DNA from: Pseudoips prasinana
Taxonomy: Eukaryota > Arthropoda > Insecta > Lepidoptera > Nolidae
Direction: 5' to 3'
Assembly: GCA_951640165.1 (NCBI GenBank)
Contig: OX621237.1
Coordinates: 2,604,001-2,668,000, forward strand
Length of the DNA: 64,000 bases
Below the pieces are notes generated by a model that saw only the letters and a list, made by a program, of their open reading frames with translations, was not told the DNA's origin and did no database searches. Numbering within the stretch: the stretch's first letter is position 1; the number at the start of each line of letters is the position of its first letter. A program made the position numbers and the translations under genes. Below are positions 42,809 through 52,989 of this stretch, in pieces.

Positions 42809-42985
42809 TCATGACACTAATATTATAAAGGCGAAAGTTTCTGAGTGTGTATGTTTGTTACTTCTTCACGTATAAACGGTTGGATCGATTTTAATAAAAT
42901 TTGTGGAGTTAGCTAACACCCTGGATTAACACATAGGCTATAATTAATAAAATTTAACGAGGGTAAAACCGCGGGGTGCAGCTAG
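42809..42985 (+). mobile_element. Helitron family C, 177 bp
   Basis: TCATGACACTAATATTATAA start, then GTTACTTCTTCACGTATAAA, TTAACACATAGGCTATAAT and the 3' end CGCGGGGTGCAGCTAG before T. Confidence 0.8.
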
Positions 42986-43005
42986 TATAGATATAAACTC
43001 ATCAT

Positions 43006-43146
43006 GTACAGACGCCAGCACATCAAGCTACCCCAATCTGTAAAATTTCTCCAATTGAAAGTGAACCTTGTGCTTTTGTGATAAAGTTGAAAATCTATAG
43101 AAGAAATTTGACAGATTGGAGTAGCTGGATGTGCTGGCGCCTGTAT
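43006..43146. mobile_element. MITE family M, copy 7
   Basis: GTACAGACGCCAGCACATCA to GTGCTGGCGCCTGTAT. It lies 51 bp from the mariner. Confidence 0.9.
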
Positions 43147-43197
43147 AATTTTGTAATGTTTTAATTTCGAATTAATTTTTTACATCTACAAATATTA

Positions 43198-44479
43198 GGT
43201 CTTTACCTATGAAATTGCCGTTCTGCAGTACTGGCCATTTCAAATCAAAATAATTTTTGTTTGGCTAAGAATTCTAATTTCAAATTAATTTTATTTTAAA
43301 AACATGGATTCTTTTTTCCAAAAGTAGTCATTTCTTTATTGATTAGTGTTACATTTTCATCGCATTTCAATCTTTTTCGTCATCATGGATACGTTAAAAA
43401 TTCGAGTAATTATGGAATATGAGTACCGTCGTGGCAGCAACGCGGCACAAGCGGCACGCAACATCAACGACGTTTACGGAGCTAACACTACAAACCAACG
43501 CACCACCTGTTATTGGTTTGCTCGCTTCCGTTCTGGAAATTTCGACCTGAAAAATGAACCTCGCGGTCGTCCGAAGACTTTGGTCGACAATGACGAATTA
43601 AAGGCGGTTGTGGAAGCTGATGATACACAATCTACGGCTGAATTAGCAGCAGCTTTCGACGTTAGCGTCAAAACAATATTGGTCCATTTGCGTCAAATTG
43701 GCAAGGTAAAAAAGCTTGACAAATGGGTGCCCCACGAACTCAATGATCGCCAGCGCGAAGTACGCGTCGAGACGTGCCTTGCACTGCTCAACAGACACAC
43801 AAATGAAGGAATTTTGAACCGCATTGTTACCTGCGATGAAAAATGGATTCTGTTTGATAACCGCAAGCGCTCAGCAAGTTGGTTGGATCCTGGTTCAGCA
43901 CCTAAACAATGCCCTAAACGAAAACTTACCCCTAGAAAAGTGATGGTCACTGTTTGGTGGTCTAGCGCCGGTGTGATTCATCACAGCTTCTTACCAAACG
44001 GGGTGAGCATTACTGCAGATGTGTACTGTGAAGAACTGAGCACAATGATGGAGAAGCTGGCGCATCTCCAACCAGCATTGGTCAATCGCTCGTCTCCGCT
44101 GCTCCTGCACGACAACGCGCGACCTCATACTGCACAGCAGACGGTCTCCAAGTTGCAAGAACTGGGGTTGGAAGCTCTCCGTCATCCGCCCTACTCACCA
44201 GACCTTGCGCCTACAGACTACTACTTTTTCCAGAATTTGGATAACTTCTTGGCGGGAAAAAAATTCAATACCCGAGAGGCAGTACAAAATGCCTTTGAAG
44301 AATTTGTTGCCTCCCGTCCAGCTGATTTCTTTAAGAAGGGCATCAATAAACTGCCACTGCGATGGCAAAGATGCATTGATTGCATGGGTGATTACTTCGA
44401 TTAATACAAATAAAAAAATTCATGAAAAAAATTCGTTTAAATTTTTTCATACAAAACGGCAATTTCATAGGTAAAGACC
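43198..44479 (+). mobile_element. Complete mariner transposon, 1282 bp
   Basis: TA duplications at 43196-43197 and 44480-44481. Inverted ends GGTCTTTACCTATGAAATTG continuing to CCGTT pair perfectly for 25 bp. Length and ends are normal for mariner, and a single ORF fills the interior. Confidence 0.95.
43385..44404 (+). CDS. mariner transposase, DD34D, cecropia-type
   Basis: 339 residues from the ATG at 43385; an upstream in-frame ATG at 43346 would add 13 residues lacking mariner character. The N-terminal half holds two helix-turn-helix units (about 20-60 and 80-115), which bind the inverted ends. The linker motif WVPHEL follows near residue 117. Catalytic residues are Asp151 (in TCDEKW), Asp243 (in HDNARPH) and Asp278 (in SPDLAPTDYY), with exactly 34 residues between the last two. 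No stop or frameshift. The enzyme excises the element and inserts it at TA. Similarity in the order KLDKWVPHEL, EKWILFDNR and GINKLPLRWQRCIDC to the human SETMAR transposase domain suggests the cecropia subfamily (recall, not a search). Potentially active. Confidence 0.95.
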   Translation: MDTLKIRVIMEYEYRRGSNAAQAARNINDVYGANTTNQRTTCYWFARFRSGNFDLKNEPRGRPKTLVDNDELKAVVEADDTQSTAELAAAFDVSVKTILVHLRQIGKVKKLDKWVPHELNDRQREVRVETCLALLNRHTNEGILNRIVTCDEKWILFDNRKRSASWLDPGSAPKQCPKRKLTPRKVMVTVWWSSAGVIHHSFLPNGVSITADVYCEELSTMMEKLAHLQPALVNRSSPLLLHDNARPHTAQQTVSKLQELGLEALRHPPYSPDLAPTDYYFFQNLDNFLAGKKFNTREAVQNAFEEFVASRPADFFKKGINKLPLRWQRCIDCMGDYFD

Positions 44480-44481
44480 TA

Positions 44482-44935
44482 TTATAAAAATGTGCTTTGC
44501 ACACATTCAACCTATCCAAGGCCCTTCACTTGCTCGACTTCCTGTGGTCCATTTTGTGTGTCAATAGAACTAATTTACCTATAGTTTCCCTGACTATTTG
44601 AGAAACCATTAAATGGCGATAACAAATAAGCTATAATTTTATTGCTCAATTTGCCTTTCCAATTAGTTTGGCTAACCGCAAATTGCCGCACGTCAACCTA
44701 ATTTGTACTGACAGGTGTAAGTATATTATTAGTTAGTTTCATTATACACTTGCTTAAATGCACTAAAGAAAGAAATGAAAGCGACTCGCAATTTTGCGCA
44801 ACACTCGTGAGAATACGGAAACCACAAATAAATTTAATATCGAAAGAAAGTCAGAAGTGGGTGATTAGTCCATATATGCTGCAAACTCTCTCGCTCTCTG
44901 AAATTCCTGTGTTACATGTATCCACTAGTATTTTT
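44482..44935. other. AT-rich spacer
   Basis: No feature recognised. Confidence 0.45.
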
Positions 44936-44937
44936 TA

Positions 44938-45120
44938 TTTATTTATTTTAAAACTTCATGCACATATAAGTACAGAGGCGGACTTAATGCCGTAGGCATT
45001 TTCTGCCAGTCGACCTTTGGGTGATGCAGACAAAACTATAGTAGGTGCACTATTACATTTGGATAAAGGACAAAGCAAGTTAAGAAGACATACAAAACAT
45101 ATTACTAAATAAAAAAGAAA
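44938..45120 (-). repeat. LINE 3' end (family L)
   Basis: A TTTATTTATTTATTTTAAAA tail is followed by AGAGGCGGACTTAATGCCGT and CCTTTGGGTGATGCAGA. The AGTCCGCCT / GCATTAAG block recurs reversed at 59435-59500. Confidence 0.55.
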
Positions 45121-45324
45121 GAATAAAAAGAAACTTCACATAACGGAGAGTACATCCATATAAATATTATATATGAATATATAAAATAAATATATACATA
45201 AAATATAAATATACATACATATAATAAACATATGCATATAAATATTATAGTGTAGATGATTCTGCCTTATTAGTAATAAGAAAGTAGTATTATATAGTGC
45301 TATTATTTTTCCGTAAAAATGAAT

Positions 45325-45590
45325 TATTCATTATCAACCCGAAGTCTGGAAGTTGGCGGTATTACACCCCCGTGCCTCGGAGAGCAAGTAAAGCCGTCGG
45401 TCCTGTGCCTGAACTCTTTCCGGCCGAGTCGTCCCATCGGATCATGAGAGTAATGGAATAGAAAGTGCCCCTGTGTTTGCGAACACGCTTGTGCACTATA
45501 ATATGTCCTGCGCAATTGGCTAATCTCCGCTGGCTTAAGAATGGCCGCCGTGGTCGAAATTCGGTCGAGTAGACATCATCATCAGTGAGT
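45325..45590 (-). repeat. SINE family G, body
   Basis: GGCGGTATTACACCCCCGTG, CCCATCGGATCATGAGAGTA and GAATGGCCGCCGTGGTCGAA are shared with 18310-18580 and 24930-25180. Orientation is uncertain because the head is lost. Confidence 0.55.
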
Positions 45591-45606
45591 CATTTTTTGC
45601 TGAGTA

Positions 45607-46400
45607 GCTGACGGCATAAAATATAAAATAATATAAAAAAGGTATTTATTCACGTAGACTTTAAAAAAGCGCTTGTAAATAGTCAGAACATGTTTGTAGT
45701 AATACAGTTATTATTTCTAGTTACTTATTACAGATATTTAGGTACACGGAATGTTAAAACATTTATGCAATTTATTTTATAATGGTAGTGATATTTAGCT
45801 AGCTTGTATTAAGTTACTAGCTGTGCCCCGCGGTTTTACCCGCGTTAAATTTTATCAATTATCACAGCTCCTCACCAGTAGGTGATAGCGTGATAATATG
45901 TAGCCTATATGTTGACCCGATCTCTTAGTAATATTCATGCAAAATTTGAAGTAAATCCATGCAGTACTTTTTGAGTTTTGCCCGGACATACATACAGACA
46001 AACAGACAAAAATTCTAAAAACTATATTTTTGGCTTCAATGTCGATTGTAGATAACGACCCAAGTATCCTTTTAAAAAAATATTCAATGTACAGTTTTGA
46101 CTTTCCTACGATTTTATTATATGTATAGATTGTCAAGGAGATTATGTTTAGTTGAAGTTTTTAATATTATGTATTGAAATTTAAATTTTACTACATATTG
46201 TCTGAATGGTTCTGTCTATATTAAGGTATGAATTCAGTATTATTATTATAACGGACCTTGTGTTTAAAACGACGGTCGCGCTTTAATGCTACCACCGGAT
46301 CCAATGCGGCCCAACTGAGAAGACCCAGCGAAAAAAATTCAGCAGATCATCTACTACCGGTTTCAACACGGCCCAGTTGAGACGGTCTGGCGAAACTTAT
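45607..46400 (-). mobile_element. LINE-A 3' end split by a Helitron
   Basis: Reversed tail GGTATTTATTCACGTAGACT and UTR to TATTAAGTTA, then a Helitron (45817-46129), then TTGTCAAGGAGATTATGTTT onward to CAGTTGAGACGGTCTGGCGA. The intact UTR at 4017-4046 shows the unbroken order. Confidence 0.85.
45817..46129 (-). mobile_element. Helitron family B, copy 2
   Basis: Reversed CTAGCTGTGCCCCGCGG to ATGTATAGA. Flanking A (45816) and T (46130) are fixed by comparison with intact LINE-A UTR, which shows an insertion precisely between A and T without duplication. Confidence 0.93.
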
Positions 46401-46572
46401 ATAGAAATCGTCACCCCATTTACCGACCCGATGGTATATCTTCTAGAAGACGGGCAGCAGCGTCTCTCTGTGTACAGACGCCAGCACATCAAGCTATCCC
46501 AATCTGTCAAATTTCTTTTATAGATTTTCAACTTTATTACAAAAGCATAAGGTTCACATTTTTTATAGCAGA

Positions 46573-46839
46573 CTGCTAAAATGGCAATGGGCTGGACATA
46601 TGCTACAAGAAAACAAAGAGAAATGGACTAAAATAACAACCAAGTGGTACCCAAGAGATGGCAAAAGAAAAAGAGGAAGATAGAGTAAAAGATGGGAAGA
46701 TGATTTGAAGAAAATAGCTGGGCCGGCATGGACCCGTATAGCAAGAGACAGAAATAATTGGAAATCTTTAGAGGAGGCCTTTGTCAATGGACAAGCTGTT
46801 CCAGATAAATATCCAGTTGCCGTTAAATATATTGCATGA
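46573..46839 (+). pseudogene. LINE endonuclease-RT C-terminus, inserted in a MITE
   Basis: The frame reads KWQWAGHMLQENKEKW, RDGKRKRGR, an internal stop TAG, then SKRWEDDLKKIAGPAW and ARDRNNWKSLEEAFV to a stop. Downstream lies GCAATAAAGGC and a TTTATTTATTTTATT tail before the target word. It is related in style to the RTE family but distinct in sequence. Confidence 0.75.
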
Positions 46840-46943
46840 ATTTTATTTTAGTGAGTAGGCAATCTTTGTAAGCAGTATGTAATAGTGATAAGGAAGCAGC
46901 AATAAAGGCTATTTTATTTATTTATTTTATTTTATAAGGTTCA

Positions 46944-47088
46944 AATTCACAAGCATGGACCGATGATCTTGTGCGGGTCGCTGAAAATCGCTGGATGCGG
47001 ATAGCGCAAGACCGGCAATTGTGGATGTGGAGATTTTTGGGGGAGGCCTTTGTCCAGCAGTAGACGTCTTTCGGCTGATATGATGATG
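46944..47088 (+). mobile_element. RTE 3' end inserted next to the previous LINE
   Basis: GATCTTGTGCGGGTCGCTGA, CAAGACCGGCAATTGTGGA, TTTGTCCAGCAGTAGACGTC and a TGATATGATGATGAT tail directly before the second target word copy. Confidence 0.85.
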
Positions 47089-47159
47089 ATAAGGTTCACT
47101 TTCAATTGGGGAAATTTGACAGATTGGAGTAACTTGATGTGCTGGCGTCTGTACTATGG

Positions 47160-47310
47160 ACCACATACTGCGATCGCCAACCCGTCTGACAAGCGTGGCG
47201 ATTATGGCTTATCCTCCCAAATTATGTACATAATTTCCACAATGGAGTTACTATTGTGGAGAGGCCTTTGTCCAGCAGTGAACGTCTATAGGATGAAATG
47301 ATGCTCAGTG
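47160..47310 (-). mobile_element. RTE-type SINE fragment
   Basis: GCGATCGCCAACCCGTCTGA, CAAGCGTGGCGATTATGGCT and GAGGCCTTTGTCCAGCAGTG are the reversed family consensus, though the last part resembles the plus-strand RTE end. Confidence 0.55.
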
Positions 47311-47399
47311 ATTGGTCTAATTTTATGCGACTTCTGATATAGACGAGGTTATCAATACGAATATATACATTTTTCTTATTTGTATTGTATTTGTATTAC

Positions 47400-47504
47400 A
47401 TTACTAGGAAGAGGGCTCCTCTAAAGAGCTCGACGATGACATCTGAGGCAGGAGGCATAATAATATGTCCAGGAGTCGTCTTTCGGCTGATATTATGATG
47501 ATAA
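47400..47504 (+). mobile_element. RTE-like tail
   Basis: CTCGACGATGACATCTGAGG, then GAGTCGTCTTTCGGCTGATA and TTATGATGATAA. The following base pair begins a Helitron. Confidence 0.5.
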
Positions 47505-47771
47505 TCTATACATATAATAAAATCGTAGGAAAGTCAAAACTGTACATTGAATATTTTTAAAAAAAGGACATTTGGGGCGTAATCCACAATCGATGTTGAA
47601 GCCAAAAATATAGTTTTTAGAATTTTTGTCTGTTTGTCTGTATGTATGTCCGGGCTAAACTCAAAAAGTACTGCATGGATTAGGCTACATATTATCACGC
47701 TATCACCTACGGGGTAGGAGCTGTGATAATGTATAAAATTTAATGCGGGTAAAACCGCGGGGCACAGCTGG
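47505..47771 (+). mobile_element. Helitron family B, copy 3
   Basis: TCTATACATATAATAAAATC start and CGGGGCACAGCTGG end, so the terminus is CTGG, which still fits CTRR, followed by T. It contains GTATGTATGTCCGGGC and TATCACGCTATCACC. Confidence 0.85.
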
Positions 47772-47774
47772 TGA

Positions 47775-48360
47775 TAATATATATTCCGCAATTTCGCAGC
47801 TGTTTACGAACAGATTCTTAGCTGAGAATGTTTTCGCGATAATACCATATTCATTTTAAAATATAAAGAAAAGTTGATGTTGGCTTCCCCCACAAATGCC
47901 GATCTTACACTCCTCGCAACCAACCCCTTCCAGCGGCTTTCAAGAAATCATCAGTCAATCTTGTACACCTGCCCACGTTGATTTACTTCCATGAAATTAG
48001 ACAAGTTCTCTTTTGTTTTAACACCACCAACTCCATGCCTGAGAGCTTTGAAATGAACCGATTCATGTGGGCTTTGATGTATTAGGCCGTGGGTGGGTGG
48101 ACACGTGGCAAGGGCACAACAAACATAACTGAACGACTATACAAATGTATAACTGTTATAAAACAATGACGTCGTTTTTTCCCTAGTCCGGATATCCCGA
48201 TATATAAAATAACTGTCGTAGGCCAATTCTATTTATCTACAATGAACGTCATAGTTAACAGTAACAAATTTCCGCTGAACAAATTTTATCAGTTCTAAGA
48301 AACTCCTCGTAGATATGCAAGTAATAATTACCAAATATAACTAAATAAAAGTAGTTGCCG
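47775..48360. other. Spacer
   Basis: No feature recognised except a weak RTE-like scrap near 47885-47970. Confidence 0.4.
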
Positions 48361-48415
48361 TTACATGTTGTATATAGCCGTGTGTACCTAACACACGGCT
48401 ATATACAACATGTAA
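48361..48415. repeat. Perfect hairpin, 25-bp arms
   Basis: TTACATGTTGTATATAGCCG and TGTGT, loop ACCTA, then the exact complement ACACACGGCTATATACAACA to TGTAA. Confidence 0.95.
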
Positions 48416-48789
48416 CATAATTAACGCACACCCTCAAACACCCCAATTAGAATATTACGTTGTAATCATAATACATACACTGAATTTTTAATTTAACATG
48501 TATATGCATTGTTATTTACTAAATTAGTTTCTTGGAATAACTTTTATTTTCTTTATTTTGTATTGAATGATGGAATTTGTATGATTAAAAATAAAACTGC
48601 GATTTTAAAAGCCTTATTACTTTGACTTACGGTCCATTTCAATTTGTCTTGACTGTACCAGGGTTAATGAGACAAAAATTTCCGTAGTTTTAATTATTTT
48701 GGAATACAAAAAATCCTATATTAATAATGATATAAATCGATTCAGTAAACGATTCTGACCAAACTATTTTCAGGATGTGCGTTAATTAA

Positions 48790-48912
48790 GTTACATGTTG
48801 TATAAGTTATACATTACCAGTATAAGCTGACCTCTTATTGTATCGAAATCCTATACAACGCGGGATCAGCTTATACTGGAAATGTATAATTGACGTGTAG
48901 CCGTATGTACTA
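48790..48912. mobile_element. Foldback element (family N), copy 2
   Basis: TATACATTACCAGTATAAGC and GATCAGCTTATACTGGAAAT mirror each other as in 31171-31287, ending GTAGCCGTATGTAC. The upstream GTGCGTTAATTAAGTTACAT is the inverted counterpart of the text after the 48361 hairpin, so 48361-48912 may be one large inverted-repeat element. Confidence 0.65.
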
Positions 48913-48919
48913 AACAATA

Positions 48920-49150
48920 CTAGCCTGTTTGTCTAGTGGTTGTTGTTGCTGACTGCTAAGTCAGAGGTCTTGAGTTCGATTCCCACCCAGGACAAATATT
49001 TGTGTGATGAGATTTTTTTCTGTGTCTGTGCCTGGGTGTAATTTTTCTATAACATGTATGTATTTAGAAATATATAAGTATGTACAGGCTCTGCTTTGTT
49101 AACGATCAGATGGCAGTGTGTTAGTTGTCCCAAGATATTAATTATTCTTA
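48920..49150 (+). repeat. tRNA-derived SINE (family S)
   Basis: The head GCCTGTTTGTCTAGTGGTTG (A-box) and GAGTTCGATTCCCACCCAG (B-box) are followed by GACAAATATTTGTGTGATGA, then the tail GATCAGATGGCAGTGTGTTA and an ATTATT run. Confidence 0.8.
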
Positions 49151-49364
49151 TTATTTATTATTACTGTATAATTAGATGTAGATGTATAATTTGTATAAAA
49201 ATAAGCAAGCAGTGGGTTAAAAATGCGCATATTTTTGAAGTATAAGTAAGAAAAGAAAAGTTTTCTGAAATATATAAGGTATAAGATACATATAAGTATG
49301 GAAACCGCAGTAAGGTTTTTAAGTTAAATTGTGATATTATTAAAATTTGGTATTAATTTAGGTG

Positions 49365-49434
49365 ACACCCTAGATTAACACATAGACTATAGTTTATAAT
49401 GTTAACGCGGGTAAACCCGCGGGGCACCGCTAGT
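49365..49434 (+). mobile_element. Helitron family C, 3' end only
   Basis: CACCCTAGATTAACACATAG to CGGGGCACCGCTAG before T. Confidence 0.7.
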
Positions 49435-49527
49435 AAGTCGTAAGCGGGATAATATTATCAGGATCCTTACCATTTAATTAGTTTTATGCAATTTATAGTA
49501 ATATCATTCTAATTTATTTACAATTGA

Positions 49528-49795
49528 CGGGCCTGTTGGCGTGGTTGGCAAATGCTTGCTTTTCACGCCGAAGGTCGTGGGTTCGATTCCCACCCAGGAC
49601 AGATATTTGTGTGCATGAACATGTCTGTTTGTCCTGAGTCTGAATGTAATTTATCTATATAAGTATGTATTTACAAAAGACAAACAGTATATGTAGTATA
49701 TCAGTTACCTGGTTTCTATAGTACAAGCTCTGGTTAGTTTGGGATCAGATTGCCGTCTGTGAATAATGTCCCAGGATATTATTATTATTATTAAT
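49528..49795 (+). repeat. tRNA-derived SINE (family S), complete
   Basis: The head GGCCTGTTGGCGTGGTTGGC and GTGGGTTCGATTCCCACCCA carry clear A and B boxes. The body has CAGATATTTGTGTGCATGAA and the tail GGGATCAGATTGCCGTCTGT, ending in ATTATTATTATTA. Confidence 0.85.
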
Positions 49796-49799
49796 TACG

Positions 49800-50145
49800 T
49801 TGTAATGCCTACACTGTTTTGTATTTTACGCTTAAAGCTACAGTGGCAACAACGTGATGTCGTAATAAGAACATGGCTGGCATGCCGGGAACAGGTTGTG
49901 TCTGCGGTCAGGTGCGCTCGCTCTCCCACGGGCTCCGATACAGATACGTGATCTTTTACCAGTTTCTCAGCTGTGTGAATTAAAGGATAGGAATTTAATA
50001 AGCGGGTTAATTTTTATGAGGGCTTCTTTAATCAAAGTGCTTATCAACCGCAAAGAAGTTTTATGGTGAGTTTTTGTTCTGTCTAGGAAGAAGGTTCTTA
50101 AATCGCCGAATGTTTTTCGTGTATCTAAATTGTTTAAATTAAAAC
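49800..50145. other. Spacer
   Basis: No recognised feature. Confidence 0.4.
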
Positions 50146-50149
50146 TTTT

Positions 50150-50350
50150 TAATCGCGTTTGACTTGGGGTGTAAGCTGGTGAATGCTGACGGGAGCGTTA
50201 CGAAAAGTGTGATTGGGCGAGGCGAACGGAAGTTGAGAGGGAGATGTTAGTTAGAGAAGATAGGAGAGAGTTACATTTCGTATATTCCTGTAGGTGAAAG
50301 AGAGAGAGAGAGAGGTGCGTGCACACATTTTCTTTCTCTCTTTCTCTCAT
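50150..50350 (-). repeat. Repeat family K, uninterrupted copy
   Basis: CGTTTGACTTGGGGTGTAAG, CTGGTGAATGCTG, GGAAGTTGAGAGG and GTGCACACATTTTCTTTCTC are the reverse complement of 36355-36695 without the MITE. A GA run lies at 50300-50313. Confidence 0.75.
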
Positions 50351-50464
50351 AGCTAGGTCTCTCATAGCATAGTTAGGTTTCGTTAGGTTTTTGTTTAGTT
50401 AGGTTCAGTTTTGAAGGTTGGATGCCGGTAAATTAAAGTTTTAAAAAAAAAATTGTGTTCGTCA

Positions 50465-50540
50465 TTAAAGATTTTCCCAGGGTGGGACTCGAACCCACGA
50501 CCTCTGGCTTAGCAGTCACAGTCACTAACTACTAGATCGC
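50465..50540 (-). repeat. tRNA-like SINE head
   Basis: GGGTGGGACTCGAACCCACG is a reversed B-box arm, and GTCACTAACTACTAGATCGC a reversed A-box region. The tail after the head is unrelated. Confidence 0.5.
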
Positions 50541-50544
50541 AAAT

Positions 50545-51430
50545 ATAATGGCGCAAACGTATATGAAGGTTGTCGTAAGATTTGTGACGCAGCCTGGTAC
50601 GCACTACTTGCTGATAAGAGCCAGAGGCGACACGAAGGCGGCCCAGCACCAGTCGCCGCATACTTCTCTTGTAGAGTTCCTCCTGTGCCGGGGTTGGAAG
50701 CCCTAGGCCACCGGAGGTCAGGGTGACAGAGGAACCTCGTCATGATGCGTGCCACTGATCCAGCGAGAGCCTCTTGTGATGTTGGTAGATGCTCTTGCTA
50801 TTCCGTTTACGGAGACGACTATAGGGACAATTATTTTTGAGTTCACATCCCACATGGCGGTAACCTCGTTAACCAAGTTTAAGTACTTTGACAACTTGTC
50901 GTTCTCGGCTTTTACGAGGTTATCGTCCTTTTTTAGAACACTTTATATTCAAAATTTTAGTGCTATTGTAAAATTTTATACGTCAATGTCAGTACACAGT
51001 TATGTCCATTTTAATAAACCATAGTTTCTCCTTTACCAGCGAATTATTGGTATATGTATAATTTTCTTCCGATATTTAACAGGGACAGTGATATCAACAA
51101 TAAATGTCCGGCGCTACAACCGGTCCATTAAAACGATATCAGGCTTATTGGCAACAAAATCCTGTCCGTAATGTATTATTATTAATAGAAGACGGTTCTA
51201 TGTTTTTAAAAATTGTTATTCTTATAGTAAGATATGAACCAAACAATGACATTGTAATTATAACAAATTCGTTCGATCAGATAAATTGTCTGATGGACGC
51301 ATCAGATAATTTAACAATGGCCGTGTATCTGACCCAGTATCGGTGTATGACTATAACAACGTTACAATACAATATATATAATAATTGCTTGTATGTTTGT
51401 GGCATAACATTATCTCAATATTACATAACT
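50545..51430. other. Spacer with two unassigned frames
   Basis: Frames at 50525-50755 (minus) and 51104-51448 (plus, 114 codons, starting MSGATTGPLKRYQAYWQQN) show no motif I can name. They may be worn transposon coding sequence. Confidence 0.25.
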
Positions 51431-51434
51431 ATAC

Positions 51435-51713
51435 ATGTACATACATAGAAGGGCAAAGATGTTAGGGCACTTGATACGACATGACACCTTTATGAGGAAT
51501 ATTATTGAAGGCAAAATAGAGGCAAAGAGAGGACGAGGAAGACCAAGAAGGACCTATATGGATCAGATAAAGGAAAAGTTAAATGTAATGTCGTATCAAG
51601 AAGTCAAAGCGCTCGCCGAAAGCCGAGACCATTGGAAGAAGTTCCACCGACAAGAGTTTCGCTCTCTTTCGAGCCTACTGTACTTCCTTTTACTCGTGCA
51701 ACTTGTGGGCTAG
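51435..51713 (+). pseudogene. LINE endonuclease-RT C-terminal fragment
   Basis: Encodes KMLGHLIRHDTFMRNIIEGK, KRGRGRPRRTYMDQIKEKL, then SYQEVKALAESRDHWKKFH and RQ. The GHL.RHD..., GKRGRGRPR and W-H/R-RQ order is the usual C-terminus of insect endonuclease-RT ORFs. Upstream RT domain is missing. Confidence 0.75.
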
Positions 51714-51749
51714 ATATACTTAAAAATCGTACAGCGCTCTCCGAGTCCA

Positions 51750-52125
51750 ATATAACAATGTGTTTAGGATACTTGTGGGGCTGCCCCGTTTCTGTAGTGC
51801 GTCAGGGATGTTCGCAGATGCGCACGTAGATTGCTTTTACGCAACAATGCGCAAAAGGTGTGCTTCTCTGGTGCACAGGGTGTGGGGCAGCCCCAACAGC
51901 GCCTTAAGCATGGTTGCCAGTCGACTGGACTGTAAATACGTTGGTCACTGTAGGGCATTCTCACATGGGATGGCACAACAATGACAAACTTTCATTTATT
52001 TATGTATGTGTTCCGTGTTTTTAATTAATGTCCGTGATTACTAACATAGTCGTAAGTTTATACTAACAATCTTGTTGAGTCTTAGTTACTCTAATAAAGA
52101 AAGTTCTATTCTATTCTATAGCTCT
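51750..52125 (+). pseudogene. Second LINE 3' end with coding C-terminus and tail
   Basis: NVFRILVGLPRFCSASGMFA and CASLVHRVWGSPNSAL, then a stop at about 51982-51984. A 3' UTR follows with CTAATAAAGAAAGTTC and a TATTCTATTCTATA repeat tail. I recall this C-terminal motif from lepidopteran LINEs but not the family name. Confidence 0.7.
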
Positions 52126-52223
52126 TAAATATGATGATGATACATGTAACATCGGGTGTTGGGGAACTCAGCACTTGGTGCTTAGTAAAGGTCGCCTACT
52201 ACCTCCTGCTCCATGATCTAGGG

Positions 52224-52751
52224 CAGGGCTTCTCAAACCTTTTGCGGTCACAGACCACTTTCACAATTGAAACAATCGCACTGTCAAAGAATATGATAGC
52301 AGAAGAAAACATGTAATATATTAAAACAAAACTTTTATTAGTATACTAGCTGTGCCCCGCGGTTTTATCCGCGTTAAATTTTATAAATTATCATACTTCT
52401 TCCCCCGTAACTGATAGCGTGATAATATGTAGCCTATGTGTACGAGCTCTTAGTAATATTCATGCAAAATTTGAAGTAAATCCATGCGGTACTTTTTGAG
52501 TTTAGCCCGGACATACATACAGACAAACAGACACACAGACAAAAATTCTAAAAACTATATTTTTGGCTTTGCTGTCGATAGTAGATCACGTCCCAAGTAT
52601 CCTTTTAAAGTAATACTCAATGTACAGTTTTAACTTTCCTACGATTTTATTATATGTATAGATGTTAAGAGTTAACTATCTAACTGTAGACCCCTGATAC
52701 CCATGCCACGGATCTCTAAGGGGTCCGTGAACCCCACTTTAAGAAGCCCTG
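52224..52751. mobile_element. hAT-like element, split by a Helitron
   Basis: Ends CAGGGCTTCTCAAACC and TTTAAGAAGCCCTG are inverted. Flanking ATCTAGGG (52216-52223) and ATCTGGGG (52752-52759) match at 7 of 8 positions. Without the Helitron it is about 211 bp, non-coding. Confidence 0.78.
52346..52662 (-). mobile_element. Helitron family B, copy 4
   Basis: Reversed CTAGCTGTGCCCCGCGG to ATGTATAGA with A before and T after. TGATAGCGTGATAATATGTA and GCCCGGACATACATACAGAC are present. Confidence 0.88.
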
Positions 52752-52800
52752 ATCTGGGGGTACCGAAAAGTGACTAAATCATTCTTTCAATGGCAAAACG

Positions 52801-52984
<184 letters not shown>

Positions 52985-52989
52985 TCGCA

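Larger units (their letters stand above)
46472..47154. mobile_element. MITE family M, copy 8, split by two insertions
   Basis: Left part 46472-46557 and right part 47089-47154 together make one normal MITE. The target word ATAAGGTTCA appears at both edges and between the two inserts. Confidence 0.85.
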
